Assembly: GCF_023715645.1 (NCBI RefSeq)
Contig: NZ_JAMBOP010000020.1
Location: 1-64,000 of the forward strand
Direction: 5' to 3'
DNA: 64,000 bases
DNA from: Bacillus cytotoxicus
GTDB lineage: Bacteria > Bacillota > Bacilli > Bacillales > Bacillaceae_G
Of the stretch, positions 52,892-61,115 are shown piece by piece. The notes beneath the pieces were generated by a model. It ran no database searches. It was not told where the DNA came from and saw only the letters and a list, made by a program, of their open reading frames with translations. The position numbers and the translations under genes are program-made. How positions within the stretch are numbered: position 1 is the first letter of the stretch; the number at the start of each line of letters is the position of its first letter.

Positions 52892-53674
52892 TCAGGAATT
52901 AAAAAACTTCTCTCTTTCTGCAGAAATCCAAGGTTGTAAATGCTCCTTACTTTCTTGCATTAATCGATTCACTAATACATCATGCCATATATAATTTTCT
53001 AATAGAGACACATGTACAGGGTCGTCAGTATAAAAGGTATTTCCACTTTGTTCTACAGGGTGGCCATAAATCATTTCTTTGCCGTCAATAGAAATAATAA
53101 ACCACTTCTTTTCTCCGATGTTATCTATGTAATCGGTCTTACGATGAACTACTAGACTCGGTAATGGATTCTCAACTTGAAAGACAATTCCCTTTAGACT
53201 GCAAGTTTTTTGCATCTCTCGCAAGTCTTCTTCAAGATTCTCATACATCGTGTTCCACATAGATATTATAATTCTGCTTTGAGCTCGGCGAAGGAGAATA
53301 CGACAAAATGAAAGGATGGTTTCTTCTCCCTTTATCGTTGTAACACGCGGATCAGTTTTTGGCCTTTGTCTTTCAACTTCTTTTAATTCCTGTTGTACAG
53401 AAGTATATGTATCTTCCCATTTTTGTTTAATTGATTCTAAAAATACATCAACAGGTAAATGAGAATATTGCGCAGCTTCATTTACTTCTTCTTTCATCAC
53501 TACACCCATTTTTTCTAATCCTTCTAACACTTCATAAATCCGAGCGCGAGGAACACCAGATTGTTTACTTACTTGATAAGCGCTTGACGTCCCTAAATAT
53601 ACGAGGGCTACATACGCTTTCGCTTCGTATTGATTAAAACCTAACGACTGAACTTTTTGTAAGATTTTTTCCAT
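52892..53674 (-). CDS. TrmB-family transcriptional regulator
   Basis: 260 residues. The N-terminal winged helix (LGFNQYEAKAYVALVYLGTSSAYQVSKQSGVPRARIYEVLEGLEKMGVV, about 11-60) is the TrmB signature, followed by a coiled-coil and a sugar-type effector domain. It is divergent from a TauE-type transporter across a region with repeated palindromic half-sites, so it probably controls that gene and itself. Confidence 0.88.
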   Translation of the reverse strand: MEKILQKVQSLGFNQYEAKAYVALVYLGTSSAYQVSKQSGVPRARIYEVLEGLEKMGVVMKEEVNEAAQYSHLPVDVFLESIKQKWEDTYTSVQQELKEVERQRPKTDPRVTTIKGEETILSFCRILLRRAQSRIIISMWNTMYENLEEDLREMQKTCSLKGIVFQVENPLPSLVVHRKTDYIDNIGEKKWFIISIDGKEMIYGHPVEQSGNTFYTDDPVHVSLLENYIWHDVLVNRLMQESKEHLQPWISAEREKFFNS

Positions 53675-53990
53675 AATACCCTTCCTATATAAACATTTAT
53701 AATAACGATCAACATCTAATCACTAAAACTAATAGTATCGCTAAACAATATTTTAGTAAATAATTTCATTTTCTATTCAGGGTGTACAGTCACTAAGGTA
53801 TCTACTATATCATGAAATCAAAATGGATTTAGATCATTGATTTTATCAATTTTCTTTAATAGTCATTATTTTCATATTTTTGTTCACAATTACTTATAAT
53901 TTTGCTAACATATATATAGTCACTACTTTAATAGTAACTATATATTAAGTATTCCGCTAAAAACAAATTTATATTATAGGAGTAGTTATT
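53675..53990. other. Divergent regulatory region between TrmB and TauE genes
   Basis: About 315 nt without a gene. It holds a TATAAT at 53895-53900, the palindrome at 53913-53944 and further AGTCACTA/TAGTAACT-like half-sites near 53786-53810. The exact promoters are not certain. Confidence 0.5.
53913..53944. promoter_or_regulatory. Palindromic operator upstream of the TauE-type gene
   Basis: TATATAGTCACTA and TAGTAACTATATA form an imperfect inverted repeat of 13-bp arms. It lies just downstream of a TATAAT -10 candidate, consistent with repression of the TauE-type gene by the neighbouring TrmB protein. Confidence 0.55.
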
Positions 53991-54761
53991 ATGGAAGATA
54001 TAAACTTATACACACTAGCTTTTTTAGTACTCTCTGGTTTTTTAGCTGCATTCATCGATTCGGTAGTTGGAGGAGGCGGTTTGATTTCTATTCCCGCTTT
54101 ACTATTTACAGGATTGCCACCCTCAACCGCAATTGCTACGAATAAATTAGCAAGTTCAATGGGAGCCTTAACAAGTACAATATCGTTTATTAAATCAGGA
54201 AAAATAAATTTTCGACTTGTATCAAAATTGTTCCCACTAACTGTTATCGGTTCGTTTTGTGGTGCATATGTGGTAAAACATATTTCCTCACAAGTATTAA
54301 AACCGTTAGTACTAGTATTATTAATTACAGTTGCGATCTATACAATTTTGAAAAAGGATTGGGGGGAGGATTCTAAATATGAAGGAATGAGCTGGAAAAG
54401 AGGTACAATCTTTGCGGTAACAGTATTTATCATTGGATTTTATGATGGATTTTTTGGAGCTGGAACTGGTTCGTTTTTGCTATTTTCCTTCTTAATGATT
54501 GGGTTTGATTTTATTCAGTCGGCCGGCAATGCAAAAGTTCTTAATTTTGGTAGTAACATCGCTGCTCTCATCATGTTTTTATACTTAGATATCGTGAATT
54601 TTTCATATGGAGTTCCGATGGGGATTGCTATGATTTTAGGCGCTTTTGTAGGGTCAAACTTTGCCATTAAAAAAGGTGTCTCTTACGTGAGAATATTGTT
54701 TATTGTTGTTACCCTCTTATTAATTGGAAAAAATATTTTAGATTATCTACATATTATTTAA
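53991..54761 (+). CDS. TauE/SafE (TSUP) family membrane transporter
   Basis: 256 residues, about eight transmembrane segments. The N-terminal GGGGLISIPALLFTGLPP and the repeat GAGTGSFLLFSFLMIGFDF are the hallmarks of the sulfite exporter / TauE family. Such proteins move sulfur-containing anions or C2 sulfonates. Substrate unknown. GGAG precedes the ATG. Divergent from the TrmB gene. Confidence 0.9.
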   Translation: MEDINLYTLAFLVLSGFLAAFIDSVVGGGGLISIPALLFTGLPPSTAIATNKLASSMGALTSTISFIKSGKINFRLVSKLFPLTVIGSFCGAYVVKHISSQVLKPLVLVLLITVAIYTILKKDWGEDSKYEGMSWKRGTIFAVTVFIIGFYDGFFGAGTGSFLLFSFLMIGFDFIQSAGNAKVLNFGSNIAALIMFLYLDIVNFSYGVPMGIAMILGAFVGSNFAIKKGVSYVRILFIVVTLLLIGKNILDYLHII

Positions 54762-55115
54762 TCTATTCAAAAAGTGGACCCTCTCAGTCTCATGCAAAGT
54801 AACTACTCAGTCATACATTTCATTTAGAAGTTTGGTAAGGAGTATGATTTCAGTGAAAATACCCTCCTTATTACCTATGGATAGTTATTTTCATTTTTCA
54901 GCATATAGATTGCTGTCATGAAGGTAAAAATGGCCCTACACCTTGCTACCTATTTTTGTTTTAAACCTTTGCGCGTGGCAGGAAAAGGCCCTAACCGCTC
55001 CTATGCACAGCCAGTCCACCTCGACCATTTAAAAAAGTGCTTTTCTGTCGGTTTTTCATAGAGTGACTGAGTAGTTACCATGCAAAATAACCAAACCTAT
55101 ATTATATGGGGTTGG
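54762..55115. other. Gene-free stretch consisting mainly of a MITE
   Basis: Apart from about 30 nt after the transporter gene and the terminator at 55084-55122, the whole gap is the element listed at 54799-55078. Confidence 0.7.
54799..55078 (+). mobile_element. Repeat copy G: complete MITE with terminal inverted repeats and target duplication
   Basis: 280 nt bounded by the perfect 15-bp inverted repeats GTAACTACTCAGTCA (54799-54813) and its complement (55064-55078). The flanking 8 bp CATGCAAA are duplicated exactly (54791-54798 and 55079-55086), as expected for transposition. The inner part is homologous to the short repeat copies A-F and H (GTGGCAGGAAAAGGCCCT, CGCTCCTATGCACAGCC). No coding region is present, so it needs a transposase from elsewhere. 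Confidence 0.92.
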
Positions 55116-55122
55116 TTATTTT
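55084..55122 (-). terminator. Terminator after the DUF3970 gene
   Basis: AAAATAACCAA and TTGGTTATTTT form an 11-bp stem overlapping the stop codon region of the gene at 55116. Confidence 0.7.
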
Positions 55123-55301
55123 ATTTCCTCTTTTTGTTTATATGTGAGGTATGCTAAAACACTCTTACTATTTGTATACTTCGGATTATTACCCTTTCGC
55201 GGTTCACGTGAATATGTTCTTTCATATCCAGGTACTTCAGGCATATCCTTTAAAAATTGCATAACTTCGGTTTCTGTTCCTTCAATACGTACACGAATCA
55301 T
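55116..55301 (-). CDS. DUF3970 (YvzF-like) small protein
   Basis: 61 residues: a short beta-alpha unit (RVRIEGTETEVMQFLKDM) followed by a basic tail. The pattern matches DUF3970, of unknown function. GGGAGC precedes the ATG. Single gene. Confidence 0.72.
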   Translation of the reverse strand: MIRVRIEGTETEVMQFLKDMPEVPGYERTYSREPRKGNNPKYTNSKSVLAYLTYKQKEEIK

Positions 55302-55373
55302 TGTTATTGCTCCCTGCTAAATATTTTCTACTTTATCAAGTATATCGATTACTAGGAATCTCACAAGTATAAA

Positions 55374-56165
55374 TTATCGTTTTAAAGTAGATGATTTTCT
55401 AGCAACAAACAATGCCATTTCTGTATAAAAAGACTTTACTTCATTATTTTCGATTGTAACATGAAACCATTCTTGCATTTCTTTAGGAGCATTTATCATA
55501 TATGTTGTTAATTCATCCCTTTCAGTTTTAGGGACATTCATCATATCACACCACCAGTCAAAATTAAATTCTTTATCAAATGTGATATATGATTGCACCT
55601 GTAATCCATTTCGTTCTAATAAAGAGATCCATTCAGTTTTTTTATATGCACGGTAGTGACTTGGATCGCGCTTCTTCTCTACAAAGTTATAAAAAACATC
55701 ATATTCTTCAACTTCTGGAGCAACATTATCAATAAGAAAAAAGAAACCATCACTTTCTAATGTTCGATGGACCTCCGCAATAAACTCCTTAACATTCGTA
55801 AAGTGATGCGCTGCGATGCGGCATGTAATTGTATCAAAAGATTCATTCGGAAATGGCAACCTTTCTGCATTTCCTTCTACAAATGAAACATTTACATGTC
55901 CATTTGAACGAATAAATTGTTCCGCTTTTTTTAACATATTCTCCGTCAAATCAAATGCAACCACATCTTGAAATAAAGGTGCCAATGTATTCGCAACGTG
56001 ACCCCCACCCGTCGCTATATCAAGAAGCCGATTGTTCTTTTTACCTCGAACAAATTCAACAAGGCTGTGTAAATCTGTTCCTTTTGCATGAATGTGACTC
56101 GTTACATATTTCGCAGCATTTTGACCAAATTGATTTACAATTAACTCTTCATTATTCACTTGCAT
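55374..56165 (-). CDS. SAM-dependent methyltransferase
   Basis: 263 residues. Class I fold: motif I LLDIATGGGHVA (about 43-54), DLTENML, VEGNAERLPFPNESFDTITCRIAAHHF (about 99-125). The C-terminal part is specific to an unknown substrate; UbiE/Coq5-like. The ribosome site AAAGGAG is only 3 nt before the ATG, so an in-frame GTG two codons later could be the real start. Single gene. Confidence 0.88.
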   Translation of the reverse strand: MQVNNEELIVNQFGQNAAKYVTSHIHAKGTDLHSLVEFVRGKKNNRLLDIATGGGHVANTLAPLFQDVVAFDLTENMLKKAEQFIRSNGHVNVSFVEGNAERLPFPNESFDTITCRIAAHHFTNVKEFIAEVHRTLESDGFFFLIDNVAPEVEEYDVFYNFVEKKRDPSHYRAYKKTEWISLLERNGLQVQSYITFDKEFNFDWWCDMMNVPKTERDELTTYMINAPKEMQEWFHVTIENNEVKSFYTEMALFVARKSSTLKR

Positions 56166-56292
56166 CCGCTCCTTTCATTACCATTTTCTTTAAAAGGTAA
56201 TGAAATCCTTCTTATAGCAATTTTTGAATTGAAAATATGCAATCTTTCCATCATTGACCTCTATATTTTCTCATTAGTAATTCAAAAAGTTT

Positions 56293-58173
56293 CTATTCAC
56301 ATGAATCGTTTACTTTCTGATGTTCTTTTACATGTTTTTTCTTGATTAATATAGCTTTATACAAAGAAGCTAGACCTAATACAGCAAATACAATGATTAC
56401 AGGAATTCGAACCATATGTGGAAGGTAACGCGGAAGAAAGAAAAGACGTACTTTTTCATCTATACTAAGTACTTCAAATACGAATGGTACTATACTTTGA
56501 TGAACGAAAGAAAAAATACCGATAAACACAAGAAGTACGATAACAACAAGTTTTTTCTTAGGTAATTCAATCGCTTTATTTTGTACTTTCTTTTCACTAT
56601 CCTCTCGCTGAGTTCTCATGCCATCTTTCATTTTAGCTAGTAATTCGGGGCCACTTGATTCCAGCTTTGCATAAGCAAGACGGCCAAACCACCAGACGAA
56701 GAACGCTCCAGTACAAATACCAGTCGGTACACCCATCCATTGTAAGAAATGTAAATGAAGGAATGTTCCAATCCATACAACTACCAAAGCAGGTATAGCA
56801 GTTGCTAATACCATCATCATCATAAGCCAAGTTGTTATAAATAGTTTACTAGCATTCATATCGTCACCAGATACAATAGTACCACTTCCCCTCCTTTGAG
56901 GATCCGTTATAGGGATTAAGTTAAATACCGAGAACAATAAAATAAGACCTGCTGCCCCGCCCAGTAATGCGGGGATTAATGTAAACACCCATGGATAAAC
57001 CCAAGTAAGTCCACTAAACGTTGTAAAAATAACTGTCGCTGTAATAGCAACTGGACCGACAACCAGTAACCAAGCTCCTTGTCGACCTCGTACATCAATC
57101 CGTTCTGCACCAGGAGTCACCAATGTTAACCACAATGCACTTCCATCAAAACCATATAAATTACAGGCAAACATACTTGTGAAAACAATCATAACTACTC
57201 CTGCCCATGGCATTAAGCTATGTATACCGGCAACCGTAACTAGGAAGCCATAAAACACTCCTATCCATAGACCCATTCGGAGGAAACGACCACGCTGCGG
57301 ATCTCTAATCCAACATTGTAGTTCCTTAGTCATTATTGCTCCTATTTTAGTTGTTGGAAGTATTCGGAGAGCATTTCTATCATTTCTTTTAGTAGTCCAA
57401 CCTTTTATTTTTGTAATATTTGTCGTTGTACTCCTTGTCAGCAATTTCACCCATATGTATAACAGAAGTGCGCAAAATATCGTTAGAACAAATAAAGAAA
57501 CAAAAGCTAATAACCAATTTGATTGAGTAGCCTGATCTACAGCAAGTATCGACCAGCTTGACGGAAAGATGTACAGTATAATAGAATTTTTTGTCGTTAT
57601 CCAGTTGATGGCAGGCAGTGCATACCAACCAACATTTAAAAACGCTATTGTAAAACCAATGAGCATTGCCCCAATCTCCATACCGATTCTAGATTTCATC
57701 GCCTCGCCCATGATACTTATCACTACCTTTGATAGCAGCACTACAAACACTAATTGTAAAATAACTGCTGGAACAGCAACTATAATTGCCCATAGGTTAA
57801 GGCGCGCTGCGTACAACAAGAGACCCATGAAAGCTATTAGACTAATCAGTGGTCCTAATCCTACAAAAGCTACGATAAGTAATGATTTAGCAAGTTTATA
57901 CGATTTAAGTGGGAGCAACATGAAGTATTCTGGACGTAATGTCCCATCTCCACCGGTGAGTACCGGTCCCATTATCCAGCCGAAAGTCCATACTGCAAAG
58001 ACAATATACAAAATATCCTTCGATATAGTAGAATTAGCAAGAGCAAAAAGCAGGATAGTTCCAATCGCTAGCAATAGGCCCAATAATCCTCCCATAATCA
58101 GGAGGACGGCCCTACTTCCATTCATCGAATGCCTAAGTATCGCTAACTTCATTCGGACTAATACACTAACCAA
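56293..58173 (-). CDS. ABC transporter permease
   Basis: 626 residues starting at TTG with GGAGGAG 7 nt upstream, inside the end of the ATPase gene (16-nt overlap). At least twelve transmembrane segments in two halves, with a conserved amphipathic connection. It resembles large permeases of antimicrobial-type ABC exporters. Together with the upstream ATPase it forms one transporter; substrate unknown. Confidence 0.87.
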   Translation of the reverse strand: MVSVLVRMKLAILRHSMNGSRAVLLIMGGLLGLLLAIGTILLFALANSTISKDILYIVFAVWTFGWIMGPVLTGGDGTLRPEYFMLLPLKSYKLAKSLLIVAFVGLGPLISLIAFMGLLLYAARLNLWAIIVAVPAVILQLVFVVLLSKVVISIMGEAMKSRIGMEIGAMLIGFTIAFLNVGWYALPAINWITTKNSIILYIFPSSWSILAVDQATQSNWLLAFVSLFVLTIFCALLLYIWVKLLTRSTTTNITKIKGWTTKRNDRNALRILPTTKIGAIMTKELQCWIRDPQRGRFLRMGLWIGVFYGFLVTVAGIHSLMPWAGVVMIVFTSMFACNLYGFDGSALWLTLVTPGAERIDVRGRQGAWLLVVGPVAITATVIFTTFSGLTWVYPWVFTLIPALLGGAAGLILLFSVFNLIPITDPQRRGSGTIVSGDDMNASKLFITTWLMMMMVLATAIPALVVVWIGTFLHLHFLQWMGVPTGICTGAFFVWWFGRLAYAKLESSGPELLAKMKDGMRTQREDSEKKVQNKAIELPKKKLVVIVLLVFIGIFSFVHQSIVPFVFEVLSIDEKVRLFFLPRYLPHMVRIPVIIVFAVLGLASLYKAILIKKKHVKEHQKVNDSCE

Positions 58174-58958
58174 GGTAACTCTCCTCCTCCATCGGTACGA
58201 CTACCTACTAACCGAGCGAACGTTTCTTCAAGACTTTGTTCACCACAAACATAATCCATTGTTCCTGATGCAACTACTTGCCCTTTTGTGATAACAGCAA
58301 CGTGGTCACAAAGTTGTTCAACTAATGCCATAACGTGACTAGAGAATACTACAGAACCGCCCGAAGCAACGAATCTCTGTAAAATCTTTTTAATAGTAGT
58401 TGCAGAAATCGGGTCTACAGCCTCAAACGGTTCGTCGAGAACAAGCAACTTTGGAGCATGAAGAAGTGCAAGAGCTAGTCCGATTTTTTTACGCATTCCA
58501 GTAGAGTAATTGATAACTAGCGTTTTTTCAGCATTGTTCAATTCAAGTACTGTGAGTAGTTCCTCTGTACGATGAGCGACTTTCTTAGCATCCATCCCTC
58601 GCAATAGCCCTATATATGTTAATAGTTCGCGTCCAGTAAGTCTTTCTGGCATAGATAGCCCGTCTGGCAATACACCAACCAACATTTTAGCATGTGTTGG
58701 ATTTCTCCAGACATCGACACCAAAAATTTTAACATCCCCTCCATCCGGTCTTAGTAATCCTACAGCCATTGACAGCGAAGTAGTCTTACCTGCTCCGTTC
58801 GGTCCAACCACTCCATAAAATGAGCCCCTTGGTACCGTTAAGTCAATATGATCAACTGCAATAAACTCACCGAATCGTTTATACAGTTTAATAAGCTGTA
58901 GCGCTGGGGAAGATTCATCAAATATAGATTCTGGTGTTATTGTGTCAGAACTTTTCAT
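58158..58958 (-). CDS. ABC transporter ATP-binding protein
   Basis: 266 residues from the ATG with AAGGAAC upstream. Walker A GPNGAGKTTS (about 51-60), signature YSTGMRKKIGLAL, Walker B LLVLDEPFEAVD, and the switch His in VFSSH. The ribosome binding site lies within the last codons of the truncated acetyltransferase gene (14-nt overlap). Confidence 0.92.
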   Translation of the reverse strand: MKSSDTITPESIFDESSPALQLIKLYKRFGEFIAVDHIDLTVPRGSFYGVVGPNGAGKTTSLSMAVGLLRPDGGDVKIFGVDVWRNPTHAKMLVGVLPDGLSMPERLTGRELLTYIGLLRGMDAKKVAHRTEELLTVLELNNAEKTLVINYSTGMRKKIGLALALLHAPKLLVLDEPFEAVDPISATTIKKILQRFVASGGSVVFSSHVMALVEQLCDHVAVITKGQVVASGTMDYVCGEQSLEETFARLVGSRTDGGGELPWLVY

Positions 58959-59301
58959 ACTTTTTGTTCCTTCCAATTCCCAGTTCTCTGTAACCTTTTC
59001 TAATCAATATTCCAAAAGAACCTGTATGAGACAATCGTTTTCTATTTTTAGTAATTTCAAATACGATCCATCCAACAACTTCACCATCTTTTTCAGCTAC
59101 AATTAATGTTTCATTTTCACTCTCTAATATGCTCTGTACCCATTCTTTTTGTTGAGATGACGTTTTAGTAAACTTTTCCGATTCCGAAATTAGAAATTCA
59201 CCTTCGGAAACAATTGATTTCTGTATGTCTAAAATTGCTTCGGCATCTTCTATTTTCCCAGTACGAATAATGTAACTATCTATATCTTTTTGAATTGACA
59301 A
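58945..59301 (-). pseudogene. Truncated GNAT acetyltransferase
   Basis: 118 residues from a TTG with GGAGGGG upstream. The beginning is a normal GNAT (YIIRTGKIEDAEAILDIQKS, ETLIVAEKDGEVVGWIVFE, RLSHTGSFGILIRKGYRELGIG). Just after the acetyl-CoA loop (Gly-Ile-Gly) the frame ends in RNKKYEKF, directly at the start of the ABC ATPase gene. The C-terminal third with motif B is missing. It looks like a deletion junction that fused the end of this gene to the start of the ABC operon. Probably inactive. Confidence 0.75.
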
Positions 59302-59684
59302 TTAAATCCCCTCCCTGCTAAATAAATAATTTATTTATATTCCCTATCCCTTGATAATATCCTTCTTGAAAAAACCTGCCTTCGTTAGATCAATAATCTC
59401 TAAATCAAAAATTGAAGCTACCATGGACGCATATTCATATATTTGAAGGGATCATGTTTCAAATTATCTTACTTGGAACTGTTTTTTCTTGAAAACCGCT
59501 GCTATATATATATATGTATTTTTATTATAAAAATACGGTAAAGGAAATTTTATTGTCATCACTATTTTAAAATTCCCATTAAAAATGGTAAAATAAACTT
59601 GTGTGTGTTTTCAGAAAAAATAAAACAATACGAATATCAAGATAAGTCTTAATTATAACAATAGTATTCTAGGAGGTGTTATTC
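59302..59684. other. Gene-free stretch upstream of the aminotransferase
   Basis: About 380 nt, AT-rich, with a (TA)n run (59503-59514) and the palindrome GTATTTTTAT-T-ATAAAAATAC (59516-59536). Promoters for the divergent genes must be here. A 26-codon frame on the minus strand (59344-59424) has no ribosome site. No gene is supported. Confidence 0.5.
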
Positions 59685-60878
59685 ATGAATTATACGCTAG
59701 CAAATCGCATGGAAGCATTTCAATCATCAATTTTTAGTGAACTAGCAGCATATAAAAAAAAGAAAATCGCAGAAGGTCATGAAATTATTGACTTAAGTAT
59801 CGGAAACCCGGATATGCCACCAGCTGATATTGTCATAAATACACTTGTAAATGCAGCAAATGAAAAGACTAATTATGGATATACATTAACAGGTACACAA
59901 GAATTTCACGAAGCTGTAACAGAATATTATGAGATGAATCACCATGTTACTTTAAATGCCGCTAATGAAATCTTATTATTAATGGGATCACAAGACGGAC
60001 TTGTTCATTTACCGATGGTTTTCGCTAATCCAGATGATATTATTCTTGTTCCAGACCCAGGTTACACAGCATATGCGACAGGTCTTGCAATGGCAGGAGC
60101 AAGACCTTATTTAATGCCGTTAAAAAAAGAAACTCATTTTCTTCCTGATTTACATACGATTCCAAAAGAAGTTGCTCAAAAAGCAAAAATGATGATTTTA
60201 AACTTCCCTGGTAATCCTGTACCGGCAATGGCTACGGAATCATTCTTTGCCGATGTGGTTGCTTTTGCAAAAAAATACAATATAATTGTCGTGCATGACT
60301 TTGCTTATTCTGAATTTTATTATGATAATCAAAAACCGATTAGTTTTCTATCCGTTCCCGGAGCAAAAGATGTTGGTGTAGAGATCAACTCTTTATCGAA
60401 AAGCTACAGCTTAGCAGGCAGTCGCATTGGCTATATAATTGGCAATGCAGAAATCGTCGGAGCGCTAAGCCAATTTAAATCAAATACAGATTATGGCGTC
60501 TTTCTTCCCATTCAAAAAGCAGCAACGGTTGCTCTAAAAGAGGGTGCTACCTATTGCGCAGTGAACCGGACGATTTATCAAAAGCGAAGAGATATAATTA
60601 TTGATGGATTAGCAGAATTGGGTTGGCATGTTGAAAAGCCGGCCGGTAGCATGTTTGTATGGGCAGAAATTCCAAATGGCTATACTTCTTTAGAATTTGC
60701 ATATGCATTAATTGATCGTGCCAATGTCGTTGTTACACCAGGTCATGCATTTGGCCCGCATGGAGAAGGCTTTGTTCGCATTGCCCTTGTTCAAAATGAA
60801 GAAAAACTAAAACAAGTAGTTAACAACATTAAAAATAGTGGGATTTTTTGTAATGAGGGGACTTTAATCGAAAATTAA
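59685..60878 (+). CDS. Class I aminotransferase (LL-DAP/alanine aminotransferase-like)
   Basis: 397 residues from the ATG with GGAGG 8 nt upstream. PLP fold-type I: SIGNPDMPPAD near the start, NFPGNPVP (with the conserved Asn-Pro pair), DFAYSEF (Asp and Tyr), SLSKSYSLAGSRIGY (PLP Lys near 236) and the C-terminal FVRIAL with Arg for the carboxylate. The overall pattern resembles LL-diaminopimelate or alanine aminotransferases (AlaA-like). Substrate unknown. Single gene followed by repeat copy H. Confidence 0.88.
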   Translation: MNYTLANRMEAFQSSIFSELAAYKKKKIAEGHEIIDLSIGNPDMPPADIVINTLVNAANEKTNYGYTLTGTQEFHEAVTEYYEMNHHVTLNAANEILLLMGSQDGLVHLPMVFANPDDIILVPDPGYTAYATGLAMAGARPYLMPLKKETHFLPDLHTIPKEVAQKAKMMILNFPGNPVPAMATESFFADVVAFAKKYNIIVVHDFAYSEFYYDNQKPISFLSVPGAKDVGVEINSLSKSYSLAGSRIGYIIGNAEIVGALSQFKSNTDYGVFLPIQKAATVALKEGATYCAVNRTIYQKRRDIIIDGLAELGWHVEKPAGSMFVWAEIPNGYTSLEFAYALIDRANVVVTPGHAFGPHGEGFVRIALVQNEEKLKQVVNNIKNSGIFCNEGTLIEN

Positions 60879-60898
60879 ATACAAATAAAAAAAGACAT

Positions 60899-61047
60899 AA
60901 AAACCCTCTTTCTTTTTAGGCGAGTAAGAGCATCTGGCCATGCATAGAAGCGGTCAGTGCCTTTTTCTGCCACATGCAAGGTTTAAAACAAAGAGAGAAA
61001 GTAAGCATAGCAGCGACCTATATGTCGAGAAATTATTGGTTTATATG
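60899..61047 (-). repeat. Interspersed repeat copy H
   Basis: Minus-orientation short-type copy: AAAACCCTCTTTCTTTTTAG end, CATCTGGCCATGCATAG, AAGCGGTCAGTGCC, TTTCTGCCACATGCAAGG, TTTAAAACAAAGAG and AGCGACCTATATG. It lies between the aminotransferase and the gerC-type gene. Confidence 0.8.
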
Positions 61048-61077
61048 CAATGAGGTCCAATTTAGATTTACAAATGA

Positions 61078-61110
61078 GAACAGTGATATTTACACTCACT
61101 GTTCTTTTTC
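61078..61110 (+). terminator. Terminator between the aminotransferase and gerC-type genes
   Basis: GAACAGTGA and TCACTGTTC form a 9-bp stem, followed on the plus strand by TTTTTCTTC. It can end the aminotransferase transcript after the repeat. The minus-strand side has only a weak T-run. Confidence 0.75.
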
Positions 61111-61115
61111 TTCTA

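Noticed and set aside
57569-58291. 240-codon plus-strand open frame opposite the ABC permease
   Set aside because: Antisense shadow of a well-supported permease/ATPase pair; no ribosome site or family pattern.
59344-59424. 26-codon open frame on the minus strand upstream of the truncated GNAT
   Set aside because: No ribosome binding site and no recognisable product; too short to support. It might be a gene remnant.
59503-59536. (TA)n run and palindrome upstream of the aminotransferase considered as an element end
   Set aside because: Short AT palindromes are expected in such AT-rich DNA; no partner or target duplication was found.
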